From JBMZCV01 sp049613665 (GTDB lineage Bacteria; Bacteroidota; Bacteroidia; Chitinophagales; UBA2359): a stretch of 27,107 nucleotides of DNA. The notes beneath the pieces are model-generated. The model was not told the DNA's origin. It saw only the letters and a list, made by a program, of their open reading frames with translations, and ran no database searches. The number at the start of each line of letters is the position of its first letter. The first letter of the stretch is position 1. The stretch is taken from the NCBI GenBank assembly GCA_049613665.1, contig JBMZCV010000056.1:1-27107 (forward strand), read 5' to 3'. Of the stretch, positions 15,461 to 24,119 are shown one piece after another. The position numbers were made by a program, and so were the translations under genes.

Positions 15461-17092
15461 ATGAAAGAACTCTTGCGGTATGTAGGAGTCACGATTTGTA
15501 CGGCATGTGCATTTCTGATTCTGAATATCTCAACAGTCGATGCACAAATATTGGTCGTCCCTAGCGATGTGACCATTGAGTGTGGCGGCTCTTCAGACCC
15601 TGCTTTGCTAGGGGTTGCAACAGCAACAGATGGCTGTGGAGCAACAATTGATGCTGTAGATATTAGTTTTGCAGATAATAATACTGGTTTAACACTTTGT
15701 GGTGGTACAACAGGTGTAATCGTTAGGTCTTGGACAGCGTCGGCTACCGCAGCTTGTGGAGGCGACCTTACAGGAAGTCAATCTATTACAATAGAAGATA
15801 CAACTCCACCTGTTATCAACTGTCCAGCAGATGTTTACTTAGGTGTAAATCCAATTACATCAGGAGGTATTCCTGACAATATACCAGATGCTGCTGATGC
15901 TATTGCAAATGGCGAAGTTAGTGCAGTAGATGGTTGTAGCACAACTACAATTATCTTTGTTAGCGATGAAGTTAGTTTAGTAAATTGTGTAACTACAATT
16001 ACTAGAACTTACGAAGCCATGGATGATTGTGGTAACACAGCACAATGTACTCAAATGTTTACATTTATCAATGACATGGATAATGATGGTATTTGTGATG
16101 AGGAAGACAGTTGTCCAATGGTTATGGGACAAATTGGCGATCCTTGTTCAAGTGGAACACCATGTGTTGTGAATGAAACCATACAAGATGACTGTACTTG
16201 TGGTGGTGGTACTGCTGGAAACATTGGAGGAACTGCACCACTTACAGGTAGCGAAAATACTTATGAAGGTGAAGGTGGTATTGCACCATTTGGCTATAAT
16301 ATCAACTATTTTGATGTTTATGGCGGCAACTTACCATATACATTCATTTGGGATAAAAATGGTTATGTAAGAACAACGGTTTATTACACAACCTTCGACC
16401 TTGATGATGATGGTATTTTCGAAACGCAGGGAGCAACTGTTACAATTGTTTATACAGACGAATCAGATTGGTCAGTAACAGTTCAAGATATTGAGGGCTG
16501 TGATAATACTGGCGGAACACAATTAGTATATACAAATGTAGGAATGGGAACTCAGCTAGATATCATTGCTTCTACAATAACACCTGACGATGGCACAGAT
16601 AATGGAGCTATTGATATTACAGTAATTGGAGGAGAAGCTAGTTGTATGCCTTATGCCTATGAATGGTACTATCAAGATGGTACTTTTGCAGGAAATACTG
16701 AAGATATTAGTGGTCTTGCTGCTGGTTGGTACACCGTTATTGTAACTTGTGCCGATGATGCTGACGAAACTGTTGGCTGGTTCTATGTAGAACCTGAAAG
16801 ACGTGGTAGAGGTAAATTGAGTGAAAATGTACAATTTATCAAAGCATATCCAAATCCATTTAGCACCGAAACAACAATTGAGTTTAGTAGCAGTGTTACT
16901 GAAAATGTAAATGTTGAAGTATATTCTTTAGATGGCAAATTAGTTGCGGACTTGTATAATGGTTTGGTGGAAGCTGACCAAATGCACCAAGTACAATTTA
17001 GTGCTAAAGACAAACCTGCAGGTGTTTATATTGTTCAGTATAGTGCAGATTCTGGAAGTGTAAAACGTGAAAAATTAGTTGTTGTAAAGTAA
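15461..17092 (+). CDS. T9SS-secreted adhesin-like protein with HYR and SprB modules, paralogue 1
   Basis: The secreted protein has 543 residues counted from the ATG at 15461; the frame is open from 15437, but the later Met gives a clean signal peptide (MKELLRYVGV... to VDA). Two HYR/Ig-like cysteine-containing modules cover about 30-205 (VTIECGG; TTPPVINCPADV). A calcium-binding TSP3-like loop follows (DNDGICDEEDSCP, 205-219), then a Cys-rich stretch to about 260. Two SprB-type repeats occupy about 272-355 and 366-452, and a basic ERRGRGK linker leads to a type A T9SS sorting domain (AYPNPF near 462, final KREKLVVVK). SprB repeats occur in gliding adhesins; a role in adhesion or matrix is inference. 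Its 5' part is identical in DNA to the neighbouring gene over 616 bp. Confidence 0.88.
   Translation: MKELLRYVGVTICTACAFLILNISTVDAQILVVPSDVTIECGGSSDPALLGVATATDGCGATIDAVDISFADNNTGLTLCGGTTGVIVRSWTASATAACGGDLTGSQSITIEDTTPPVINCPADVYLGVNPITSGGIPDNIPDAADAIANGEVSAVDGCSTTTIIFVSDEVSLVNCVTTITRTYEAMDDCGNTAQCTQMFTFINDMDNDGICDEEDSCPMVMGQIGDPCSSGTPCVVNETIQDDCTCGGGTAGNIGGTAPLTGSENTYEGEGGIAPFGYNINYFDVYGGNLPYTFIWDKNGYVRTTVYYTTFDLDDDGIFETQGATVTIVYTDESDWSVTVQDIEGCDNTGGTQLVYTNVGMGTQLDIIASTITPDDGTDNGAIDITVIGGEASCMPYAYEWYYQDGTFAGNTEDISGLAAGWYTVIVTCADDADETVGWFYVEPERRGRGKLSENVQFIKAYPNPFSTETTIEFSSSVTENVNVEVYSLDGKLVADLYNGLVEADQMHQVQFSAKDKPAGVYIVQYSADSGSVKREKLVVVK
15564..16179 (+). repeat. 616-bp block identical to 17769-18384
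   Basis: Reading both copies base by base I find no difference between 15564-16179 and 17769-18384 at a constant offset of 2205 bp. A few substitutions (for example 15504, 15537 and 15563) precede the block, and divergence rises sharply from 16180 onward. The block encodes the HYR modules and the calcium loop. Confidence 0.9.
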
Positions 17093-17150
17093 TAAAATAA
17101 GCAAAGTTTTTAACAACAATATTTAAAATAATTTTATATACCATACTTAT

Positions 17151-17186
17151 AACCCATCAATTCATTTTGAGTTGATGGGTTTTTGT
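17151..17186 (+). terminator. Terminator of paralogue 1
   Basis: AACCCATCAA (17151-17160) pairs with TTGATGGGTT (17172-17181) and a T-run follows. The stem shares CCCATCA with the terminator of paralogue 2, so it was probably duplicated with the gene. Confidence 0.85.
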
Positions 17187-17399
17187 CTTTTTTTTGCAAA
17201 AAAGTAAGAAAAACACAAAAAACTATACTTGCCTGTGTATCAGGCTTAAATATAAGATTGAAAAAAAATATCATAAATAAATGAATTTTTAAGTAACTGA
17301 AAAAGTAATTGTTATACTTTAATGAATTTTTATTTTGATAATGTATTTATGTATGCGATTTTAAGTAATATAGAAATTTTATTTAGAAAAAAGGTAAAA

Positions 17400-17438
17400 T
17401 TCCATTATATTGCAAGCTAATTTATCTATATAATGGAA
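17400..17438. repeat. 11-bp inverted repeat without T-run
   Basis: TTCCATTATAT (17400-17410) and ATATAATGGAA (17428-17438) are exact complements separated by 17 nt. No T-run follows, so it is not an obvious terminator. It lies 230 bp before paralogue 2 and could be an operator or a leader hairpin. Confidence 0.5.
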
Positions 17439-17665
17439 CGCAAATATTTATATTTTTTATTATAATAAGATAAAAGCAAATGCAAAAAAACTAAATGATG
17501 TGAAAATATTTTTTACTAAATGTTATTTTTAGCAAAAAGAAATATAAATACTACATTATTAAATGAAAATCAATGATTTAAAAATATTATTTTTTTTTAA
17601 TAAGATGCAAGTTTTACTTACATTTTACTTTTTAAATTTTTATGAGTATGGTAAATTTAATTAAC

Positions 17666-19306
17666 ATGAAACAACTTTTACGGTATGTAGGAGTCACGAT
17701 TTGTACGGTATGTGCATTTCTGATTCTGAATATCTCAACAGCCGAGGCACAAATATTGGTCGTCCCTGGCGATGTGACCATTGAGTGTGGCGGCTCTTCA
17801 GACCCTGCTTTGCTAGGGGTTGCAACAGCAACAGATGGCTGTGGAGCAACAATTGATGCTGTAGATATTAGTTTTGCAGATAATAATACTGGTTTAACAC
17901 TTTGTGGTGGTACAACAGGTGTAATCGTTAGGTCTTGGACAGCGTCGGCTACCGCAGCTTGTGGAGGCGACCTTACAGGAAGTCAATCTATTACAATAGA
18001 AGATACAACTCCACCTGTTATCAACTGTCCAGCAGATGTTTACTTAGGTGTAAATCCAATTACATCAGGAGGTATTCCTGACAATATACCAGATGCTGCT
18101 GATGCTATTGCAAATGGCGAAGTTAGTGCAGTAGATGGTTGTAGCACAACTACAATTATCTTTGTTAGCGATGAAGTTAGTTTAGTAAATTGTGTAACTA
18201 CAATTACTAGAACTTACGAAGCCATGGATGATTGTGGTAACACAGCACAATGTACTCAAATGTTTACATTTATCAATGACATGGATAATGATGGTATTTG
18301 TGATGAGGAAGACAGTTGTCCAATGGTTATGGGACAAATTGGCGATCCTTGTTCAAGTGGAACACCATGTGTTGTGAATGAAACTATACAAGATGACTGT
18401 AATTGTGGTGGTGGTAGTGCTGGAAACATTGGTGGTACTCCATTATCAGGTAATCCAAATACTTATGATGGTGATGGTGGAACAGCTCCATTTGGCTACA
18501 ATATTCAAGAAATTGAATTATACGGTGGCAATTTACCTTATAGCCTTGTTTGGGATAAAGATGGTTATGTAAGAACAACTATCTATTACACAACTTTTGA
18601 CCTTGATGATGATGGTATTTTCGAAACTGAAGGTGCTGTAATTAGTATTGTTTATGCTGACGATGCTGCTTGGTGTGTAACTGCTTCTGATGTAGGTGGT
18701 TGTGATACTTCAGATGGTGTACAATTAATCTATTGTAGTTCAGACAATGATGATGTTTTAAATATTATTGCTGATAGCATGACTCCAGATGATAGCGAAG
18801 AGGGCGAAATGGGTACTGGTTCTATTGATATTACTGTAGCTGGCGGCGGCGATGCTTGTATGCCTTATGCTTATGAGTGGTACTACCAAGATGGTACTTT
18901 TGTAGGCGACATGGAAGATATTACAGGTCTTGATGCTGGTTGGTACACAGTTATTGTAACTTGTGCAGATGGTTCTGACGAAACTACTGGTTGGTTCTAT
19001 GTAGAGCCAGATAGACGTGGTAGAGGTAAAGGTTTAGCAAATGAACAATCTGTTAAAGCTTATCCAAATCCATTTACTAGCACTACAACTATTGAGTTTA
19101 GCAACGGATTGAACGAAAAAGTAAATGTTTCTGTCTTTAGCTTAGACGGCAAATTAGTAGCTGAATTATTCGATGGCACAGTAGAGGCTAACGAAATTTA
19201 CAATGCTCAATTTGACGCTAACAATGCAGTAGCAGGTGTTTACATCGTACAATTGACTACTGAAAGTGGTCTTACTAAACGTGACAAAGTGGTTCTTGTA
19301 AAATAG
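17666..19306 (+). CDS. T9SS-secreted adhesin-like protein with HYR and SprB modules, paralogue 2
   Basis: The protein of 546 residues has the same architecture as paralogue 1: signal peptide (MKQLLRYVGV... to AEA), HYR-like modules, DNDGICDEEDSCP calcium loop, Cys-rich stretch, two SprB-type repeats, DRRGRGK linker and a type A T9SS sorting domain (AYPNPF, final KRDKVVLVK). The frame is open from 17642; the start at 17666 matches that of paralogue 1. The first ~245 residues are nearly identical to paralogue 1, while the SprB and sorting regions differ by many substitutions and small insertions, such as the acidic SEEGEMGTG. Both copies are intact, so both are probably made. Confidence 0.88.
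   Translation: MKQLLRYVGVTICTVCAFLILNISTAEAQILVVPGDVTIECGGSSDPALLGVATATDGCGATIDAVDISFADNNTGLTLCGGTTGVIVRSWTASATAACGGDLTGSQSITIEDTTPPVINCPADVYLGVNPITSGGIPDNIPDAADAIANGEVSAVDGCSTTTIIFVSDEVSLVNCVTTITRTYEAMDDCGNTAQCTQMFTFINDMDNDGICDEEDSCPMVMGQIGDPCSSGTPCVVNETIQDDCNCGGGSAGNIGGTPLSGNPNTYDGDGGTAPFGYNIQEIELYGGNLPYSLVWDKDGYVRTTIYYTTFDLDDDGIFETEGAVISIVYADDAAWCVTASDVGGCDTSDGVQLIYCSSDNDDVLNIIADSMTPDDSEEGEMGTGSIDITVAGGGDACMPYAYEWYYQDGTFVGDMEDITGLDAGWYTVIVTCADGSDETTGWFYVEPDRRGRGKGLANEQSVKAYPNPFTSTTTIEFSNGLNEKVNVSVFSLDGKLVAELFDGTVEANEIYNAQFDANNAVAGVYIVQLTTESGLTKRDKVVLVK
17769..18384 (+). repeat. 616-bp block identical to 15564-16179
   Basis: This is the partner of the identical block in paralogue 1. The first difference downstream is C at 16180 versus T at 18385, a synonymous change. 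Confidence 0.9.
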
Positions 19307-19334
19307 AATAACGCTTAGTTATAAAATAAGATAT

Positions 19335-19380
19335 AAAACCCCATCAGCAATTTTTGTTGATGGGGTTTTTGTTTTTTTTT
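19335..19380 (+). terminator. Terminator of paralogue 2
   Basis: AAAACCCCATCA (19335-19346) and TGATGGGGTTTT (19358-19369) form a perfect 12-bp stem followed by a long T-run. Confidence 0.9.
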
Positions 19381-19513
19381 ACCAAAAAAATAACTATTGG
19401 TCAATGTGAGGTAATTAGCTTTTTTGTCTCATCAAAATTTATTATTTTGCAAACCAACTTAGATAAGTTATTTCTAATGAGTATCTACACAAAAATAACA
19501 TGACATTTCGTTG

Positions 19514-19584
19514 AACCTAATGCCTTGATTATCAATGCGTTAGTAATGAAACGACTGTTTATTAAATAGTGCTTGGCACTTATA
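19514..19584 (+). repeat. Longest copy of the dispersed intergenic repeat
   Basis: The 3' part matches 10003-10055 (AATGCGTTAG; AATAGTGCTTGGCACTTATAT), and the 5' part (AACCTAATGCCTT) matches 23905-23917. AGTGC-TTG-GCACT is a perfect small hairpin around the core TTGGCACTTA (19573-19582). It lies directly upstream of the GT-C/TPR gene. Confidence 0.6.
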
Positions 19585-19607
19585 TCACTAAAAGCAAATG
19601 TTTGAAG

Positions 19608-21458
19608 ATGGCAAAGCGAAAACAACAAACAATAAAAAATAAAAAGCAAAATAAAGTAATACCAACTTGGCAAGAACCAAAAACTTTATTTTTGCTACTC
19701 GGCATTTTGCTACTTACCTTTGTGGCATTTTGGCCATCACTTCAAAATGGCTTTACAAATTGGGACGATACTTATTATGTGACTCAAAATACACTCATTA
19801 AAAGTTTATCTTTCGAACACCTAAAAGGTATTTTTACAACTTCCGAAAGGTCGCTTTATCACCCTTTTACGATGTTATCGTTTGCTCTAAATTATCAAAT
19901 GGACGAACTCAATCCATTTACCTATCACTTTACAAACCTCTTGTTTCATTTACTCAATACTTTTTTAGCCTTCTATTTTGCTTATCTTATTAGCGGAAAG
20001 CAAACCACAATAGGACTTATTACAGCCGTTTTGTTTGGCATTCATCCTATGCACGTTGAGTCGGTGGCTTGGGTTTCGGAGCGGAAAGATGTGTTGTTTA
20101 CTTTTTTCTTTTTAGCTGCTGCAAGTGCCTATTGGCATTATACAAATAGCAGAAAATCAAGAACTTATATATTAGCATTATTGTTTTTTATTGCAGCACT
20201 CTTCTCGAAAGCTACTGCTGTTACCTTGCCTTTAGTATTGTTGTTGCTTGATTATTTTAAGGGTAGAAAGTGGAATGTACAAGCTATTGTAGAAAAAATT
20301 CCATTCTTTATTTTGTCAGTTATTTTCGGTTTACTGACCATCAAATATCAGTCGCAAGGAGCTATTGGTGCTTTAGAAGAATATTCTTTTTTGGAGCGAA
20401 TGATGTTTGCGTCCTATGGATTTGTTATGTATATCATCAAATTTCTTTTGCCCTTCAATTTATCGGCTTTTTATCCTTATCCTGCTACCGAAAATATGCC
20501 TTTTTTCTTCAAAATTGCACCATTATTCGCTATTTCGATAGTTGCTTTAGCTATTTTTTCGCTCAAAAAAACAAAGATTATTGCTTTTGGACTTGCTTTT
20601 TATGCAATGACTGTTTTTCTAACCTTGCAATTTGTATCAGTTGGAGGAGCTGTTATGGCAGATAGATATACTTATGTGCCTTATATTGGCTTATCTTTTA
20701 TTGTCGCTTATTATTTGAATGAACTTTTTAGTACAAAGCAAAAAAGGAATGAGAATTTAAAAAATATCGCTTTTGTTACTTTAGCTATTACTGTTTTTGC
20801 TTTTAGTTATATTACTTTTGAACGTTGCAAAATTTGGAAAAATAGCGAAACGCTTTGGAGTGATGTGATTGAAAAAAACGAAAATGTGCCTTATGCTCAC
20901 TACAATAGAGGCATTTTTCGGCACTATGAAACAAAAAAATATGATGGTGCTATGAATGATTATAGCAAAGCAATACAGCTAAAAAAAGATTATGGCGATG
21001 CTTATTACAATAGAGGAGCATTATATTATTATCAGAAAAAAGATAGCGAGAATGCTTTGAAAGATTACACGAAGGCCGTGGAACTCATGCCCAAAAAAGC
21101 TGAAATTTTGCATACAAGAGGTATGTTATATCATTATACTTTAGAAAAATATGACTTAGCTTTAGCCGACTACAATCGTGTTATGGAGCTAGACAACGGC
21201 TTAGATAAGGCATACAATAATCGAGGAACGCTCTATTTTAATAAAAAGAAAGAATATGACTTGGCTTTGAAAGATTTTAATGTAGCCATTCGTCTAAACG
21301 ATAAAGATGGCCAATATTTTATGAATCGGTCTTATGCCAATTACTTTAAAGGCAACAAAGATGCTGCTTTGAAAGATGCTTCGCAAGCCAAAAAGTTAGG
21401 TTTTGCGGTGCAAGATAGTTATGTCGAAAAGGTAAAAGCACTTGAAATAGAGAAATAA
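19608..21458 (+). CDS. TMTC-like GT-C glycosyltransferase with C-terminal TPR repeats
   Basis: The integral membrane protein has 616 residues from the ATG at 19608; the frame is open from a GTG at 19569, which lies within an intergenic repeat and is less likely. After a lysine-rich cytoplasmic start come about ten membrane segments. NWDD near residues 51-54, in the first outer loop, is placed like the catalytic acidic motif of GT-C enzymes. HPMHVESVAWVSERKDVL at 146-163 is the signature of the TMTC (DUF1736) family, whose animal members are O-mannosyltransferases. About five TPR units (YNRG...ALxDYxxAxxL) fill residues 428-610. The bacterial acceptor and lipid-linked donor are unknown; protein O-glycosylation at the envelope is inference. 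A YfhO gene follows after 53 bp. Confidence 0.82.
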   Translation: MAKRKQQTIKNKKQNKVIPTWQEPKTLFLLLGILLLTFVAFWPSLQNGFTNWDDTYYVTQNTLIKSLSFEHLKGIFTTSERSLYHPFTMLSFALNYQMDELNPFTYHFTNLLFHLLNTFLAFYFAYLISGKQTTIGLITAVLFGIHPMHVESVAWVSERKDVLFTFFFLAAASAYWHYTNSRKSRTYILALLFFIAALFSKATAVTLPLVLLLLDYFKGRKWNVQAIVEKIPFFILSVIFGLLTIKYQSQGAIGALEEYSFLERMMFASYGFVMYIIKFLLPFNLSAFYPYPATENMPFFFKIAPLFAISIVALAIFSLKKTKIIAFGLAFYAMTVFLTLQFVSVGGAVMADRYTYVPYIGLSFIVAYYLNELFSTKQKRNENLKNIAFVTLAITVFAFSYITFERCKIWKNSETLWSDVIEKNENVPYAHYNRGIFRHYETKKYDGAMNDYSKAIQLKKDYGDAYYNRGALYYYQKKDSENALKDYTKAVELMPKKAEILHTRGMLYHYTLEKYDLALADYNRVMELDNGLDKAYNNRGTLYFNKKKEYDLALKDFNVAIRLNDKDGQYFMNRSYANYFKGNKDAALKDASQAKKLGFAVQDSYVEKVKALEIEK

Positions 21459-21474
21459 AAGTATAAATAAAATG

Positions 21475-21484
21475 TTGGCACTTA
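21475..21484 (+). repeat. TTGRCACTTA core between the two membrane-protein genes
   Basis: The exact core TTGGCACTTA lies in the 53-bp gap between the GT-C/TPR and YfhO genes. No longer match to the other copies is visible. Confidence 0.4.
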
Positions 21485-21511
21485 CTTAAAAAAAACAAGC
21501 AGCAAAACATT

Positions 21512-23893
21512 ATGGAATTTATCGAAAAAAAAGCATTTTATATTACCATATTATCGGTTTTGGCCATTGGAATATTCATTTTCTGGGATTTTCTAGTCTT
21601 TCAAAGCCTATATTTATTTACCGACATTGGCAGCGATACTTTGAACATTCGCTACCCAAATATGATGCACAAAGAACACTATATAGCTACTGATGGTTGG
21701 CTCGTGAAATGGTCATTTTTCAAAGGCATGGGCGAAAATGCTTATACAGGCATTGCTTTCAACCCAATTGCATGGCTATCGCTCTTGCTTTTTGGCACTT
21801 TGGAAGTAGCAGAACGATTGGTATATGTTGAGTTTTTAAAAATCGTATTAATAGCTATTTGTTTTTATAACTATCTGAAAACCATAGAGTTATCAAATTA
21901 TACAGCCATTGTAGGTACACTTTTATTTACCTTTTCGGGCTACATTATTGTAGGCGGAACTTGGCATACGCATTCTAGTATTATATTATATGGCGTGTTT
22001 TTGCTTTTGGCTTTCGAAAAACTCTTGAAACAAAATGTATGGCCTTTATTTCCTTTAGCCGTTTATTTTATAGGTGCTAGTGCATATTTATATTTGCTAG
22101 GAATAGGCTTGATTGTGTATGCAAGTTTTCGCATAATAGACGAAAAAGGCTTCGATTTTAAAAGCATTGGTATTTTGGTAGGCAAAATGGCTGCTTTTAC
22201 AATTTTAGGTTTGGCACTCGATGCTTCGGCTATGTACTCAAAAATAGAAAGAGTAGTAGATAGTCCTCGTGTGAGTGGCACAGCTTCCTTAGTTCCAAAG
22301 CTTTCGGAAATGCCTATGTTTGGCTTAGAAGAACCGTTGCATTATCTGACGCTTGTTACTCGCTTTTTGGGAAATGACTTTTTGGGAAATGGAAATAGTT
22401 ATTTGGGTTGGCGAAATTACCTCGAAGCACCTTTATTTTATTGTGGATTGCTTACTTTATTGTTATTTCCACAAATTTTGGTACAGCTAAAAGGAAAAAA
22501 ACGCTTATTATATATCACTTTTTTAGGCTTTTGGCTTGTTTTGCTTATTTTTCCATATTTTCGTTATGCTTTTTACCTGTTTATGGGTAACTATTACAAA
22601 GGTTCGCTGTCTTTATTTATACCAATTAGCTTTTTGTTTTTTGCTATGCAAGCTTTAAATACGATTCAAAAAACAAAAAAAATCAATGTTATTGTTTTAG
22701 CAAGCAGCTTGTTTGTTTTGTTAATCATTTTGTTTTTTCCATATAAAACGGAGATAGATACTACTTTGCGTAATGTGAGCGTTATATATCTGCTTTTATA
22801 TGCAGCACTATTGTACATATATAGTTTTGGAAAATATCAGCAAGAAATTTTGATTGGCATTCTGGCACTTGTTGTATTAGAAGTAGGCTACAATGCTCAT
22901 CAGACTATCCATAAAAGAGAAGTTTTGGCAGCAGCAAGTTTACAACAAAAAACAGGCTACAACGATTTTACGGTAGAAGCTTTAGATTATTTGAAAAAAG
23001 AAGATAATACATTTTTTAGAATAGACAAAGACTACTCATCTACTCCTGCAACTGACCATAAAAGCATCAATGATGCACAGGTTCAAGGATATTATAGTAC
23101 ATCTTGTTATTCTTCTTTTAACCAAAAATATTACATTCGCTTTTTGCAAGCAGTAGGTATTATTGGAACAGAAATAGAAAGAGAAACACGCTGGGCACCA
23201 AATCTGGCTTCCAATCCATTGTTGCAAACCTTTGCTAGTGTAAAATATAATTTGAGTAAAAGTGAAGAGCCATTTTATTCGAGTTATGGCTATGCAAAAG
23301 AAGTAGCAACTTATGGCGATGTAAAAGTGCTGGAAAATAAATATGTGCAGCCACTTGGTTTTACTTATGATAAGTATATTACAAAAAAAGAATTTGACAA
23401 ATTAGAAAATGGCACTAGAAAAGGAATTGCACTTCTAAATAGTTTCGTTATTGAAGAAACAGAAGTGCAAAAATATCCTGATTTTTCAGCATTTGAGACC
23501 GATAGTATTGTAGCAGATTATGGACATGAGCATTATTATAAAGATGTGTATGAAACTGACAAAGATTCTTTGCAAATAGAAAGTCATAACAATAATAATA
23601 TTGTTGGAGAAATAACTTTAGACAAACCCAAATTGTTATTTTTCTCTATTCCTTTTGATGAAGGTTGGCAAGCTATCGTTGATGGAAAAAAAGCAGATTT
23701 GCAACTTGTCAATATCGGTTTTATGGGTTTGCCACTCGAAAAAGGACAACACAAAATCAGTTTAGCTTTTGTTCCGCCATATAGCCGTTTAGGAATAGGC
23801 ATTGGCATCATAGCTTTGGGTATTTATCTTTTAATGAGTGCATATTGGTATCGTAAAGTGTATCAAAAAAAGGCTAAAACTGTGAAAACATAA
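21512..23893 (+). CDS. YfhO-family multi-pass membrane protein (putative GT-C glycosyltransferase)
   Basis: The 793-residue inner-membrane protein has roughly a dozen hydrophobic segments, starting with one at about 11-32. DIGSDTLNIRYPN at 38-50 in the first outer loop corresponds to the conserved acidic motif of YfhO proteins. A large extracytoplasmic region follows at about 470-755, containing FFSIPFDEGWQAIVDGKK and the typical YfhO ending LVNIGFMGLPLEKGQH, then a last membrane span and a basic tail. YfhO of Bacillus is implicated in glycosylation of cell-wall polymers; in Bacteroidota the substrate is unknown. Co-directional placement 53 bp after a TMTC-like gene suggests the pair works on the same glycoconjugate or on two steps of one pathway. 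Confidence 0.85.
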   Translation: MEFIEKKAFYITILSVLAIGIFIFWDFLVFQSLYLFTDIGSDTLNIRYPNMMHKEHYIATDGWLVKWSFFKGMGENAYTGIAFNPIAWLSLLLFGTLEVAERLVYVEFLKIVLIAICFYNYLKTIELSNYTAIVGTLLFTFSGYIIVGGTWHTHSSIILYGVFLLLAFEKLLKQNVWPLFPLAVYFIGASAYLYLLGIGLIVYASFRIIDEKGFDFKSIGILVGKMAAFTILGLALDASAMYSKIERVVDSPRVSGTASLVPKLSEMPMFGLEEPLHYLTLVTRFLGNDFLGNGNSYLGWRNYLEAPLFYCGLLTLLLFPQILVQLKGKKRLLYITFLGFWLVLLIFPYFRYAFYLFMGNYYKGSLSLFIPISFLFFAMQALNTIQKTKKINVIVLASSLFVLLIILFFPYKTEIDTTLRNVSVIYLLLYAALLYIYSFGKYQQEILIGILALVVLEVGYNAHQTIHKREVLAAASLQQKTGYNDFTVEALDYLKKEDNTFFRIDKDYSSTPATDHKSINDAQVQGYYSTSCYSSFNQKYYIRFLQAVGIIGTEIERETRWAPNLASNPLLQTFASVKYNLSKSEEPFYSSYGYAKEVATYGDVKVLENKYVQPLGFTYDKYITKKEFDKLENGTRKGIALLNSFVIEETEVQKYPDFSAFETDSIVADYGHEHYYKDVYETDKDSLQIESHNNNNIVGEITLDKPKLLFFSIPFDEGWQAIVDGKKADLQLVNIGFMGLPLEKGQHKISLAFVPPYSRLGIGIGIIALGIYLLMSAYWYRKVYQKKAKTVKT

Positions 23894-24060
23894 ATAGTCA
23901 CAACAACCTAATGTCTTATTGATGCTAATAATAGAATGTTTTTTTATAAATTTTATGAGTAAACAAAAGACATATTAAATCATGTGTAGCATTTAATGTA
24001 TTTTTTTTAGCGTGTTTAAAAAAAAGCAACCGAAAATAATTAAATTTAAATAAAAACAAA

Positions 24061-24068
24061 TATCTTTG
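24061..24068 (+). promoter_or_regulatory. -7 box for the Spy-like gene
   Basis: TATCTTTG is an exact TAnnTTTG. No TTG lies at the -33 distance. Transcription from about 24075 would give a leader of about 45 nt ending in an A-run that runs into the start codon. Confidence 0.5.
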
Positions 24069-24119
24069 CAGCTAGACTGTTTAGGTAAAAATTTTACTTT
24101 TCTATATAAAAAAAAAAAA

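Larger units (their letters stand above)
17093..17665. other. 573-bp intergenic region between the paralogues
   Basis: Apart from the terminator at 17151-17186 and an 11-bp inverted repeat at 17400-17438, the region is A/T-rich without gene or exact promoter consensus. It is not similar to the region upstream of paralogue 1 except for ATTAACATGA at the start codon. Confidence 0.5.
19307..19607. other. 301-bp intergenic region
   Basis: It contains the terminator of paralogue 2 (19335-19380) and the longest copy of the dispersed repeat (19514-19584). No exact TAnnTTTG box was seen before the next gene. Confidence 0.5.

Noticed and set aside
15461..19306. Duplicated segment considered as a composite transposon
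   Set aside because: There is no transposase, terminal inverted repeat or target-site duplication; only coding sequence and the terminator motif are shared.
19569..19607. GTG start for the GT-C/TPR protein
   Set aside because: The GTG lies within a dispersed intergenic repeat; the ATG at 19608 begins a typical lysine-rich cytoplasmic N terminus.
23894..24060. Possible further copy of the dispersed repeat
   Set aside because: Only AACCTAATGTCTT (23905-23917) and a degenerate TAGCATTTAATGT match other copies and the TTGRCACTTA core is missing, so it was not listed as a feature.
7631..24081. Shared 12-mer AGCTAGACTGTT at 7633 and 24070
   Set aside because: It is two isolated occurrences with no longer similarity; chance or a common transcription start context cannot be told apart.
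24066..24119. N-terminal extension of the Spy-like protein from a TTG
   Set aside because: It would overlap the -7 promoter box and place residues before a well-formed signal peptide.
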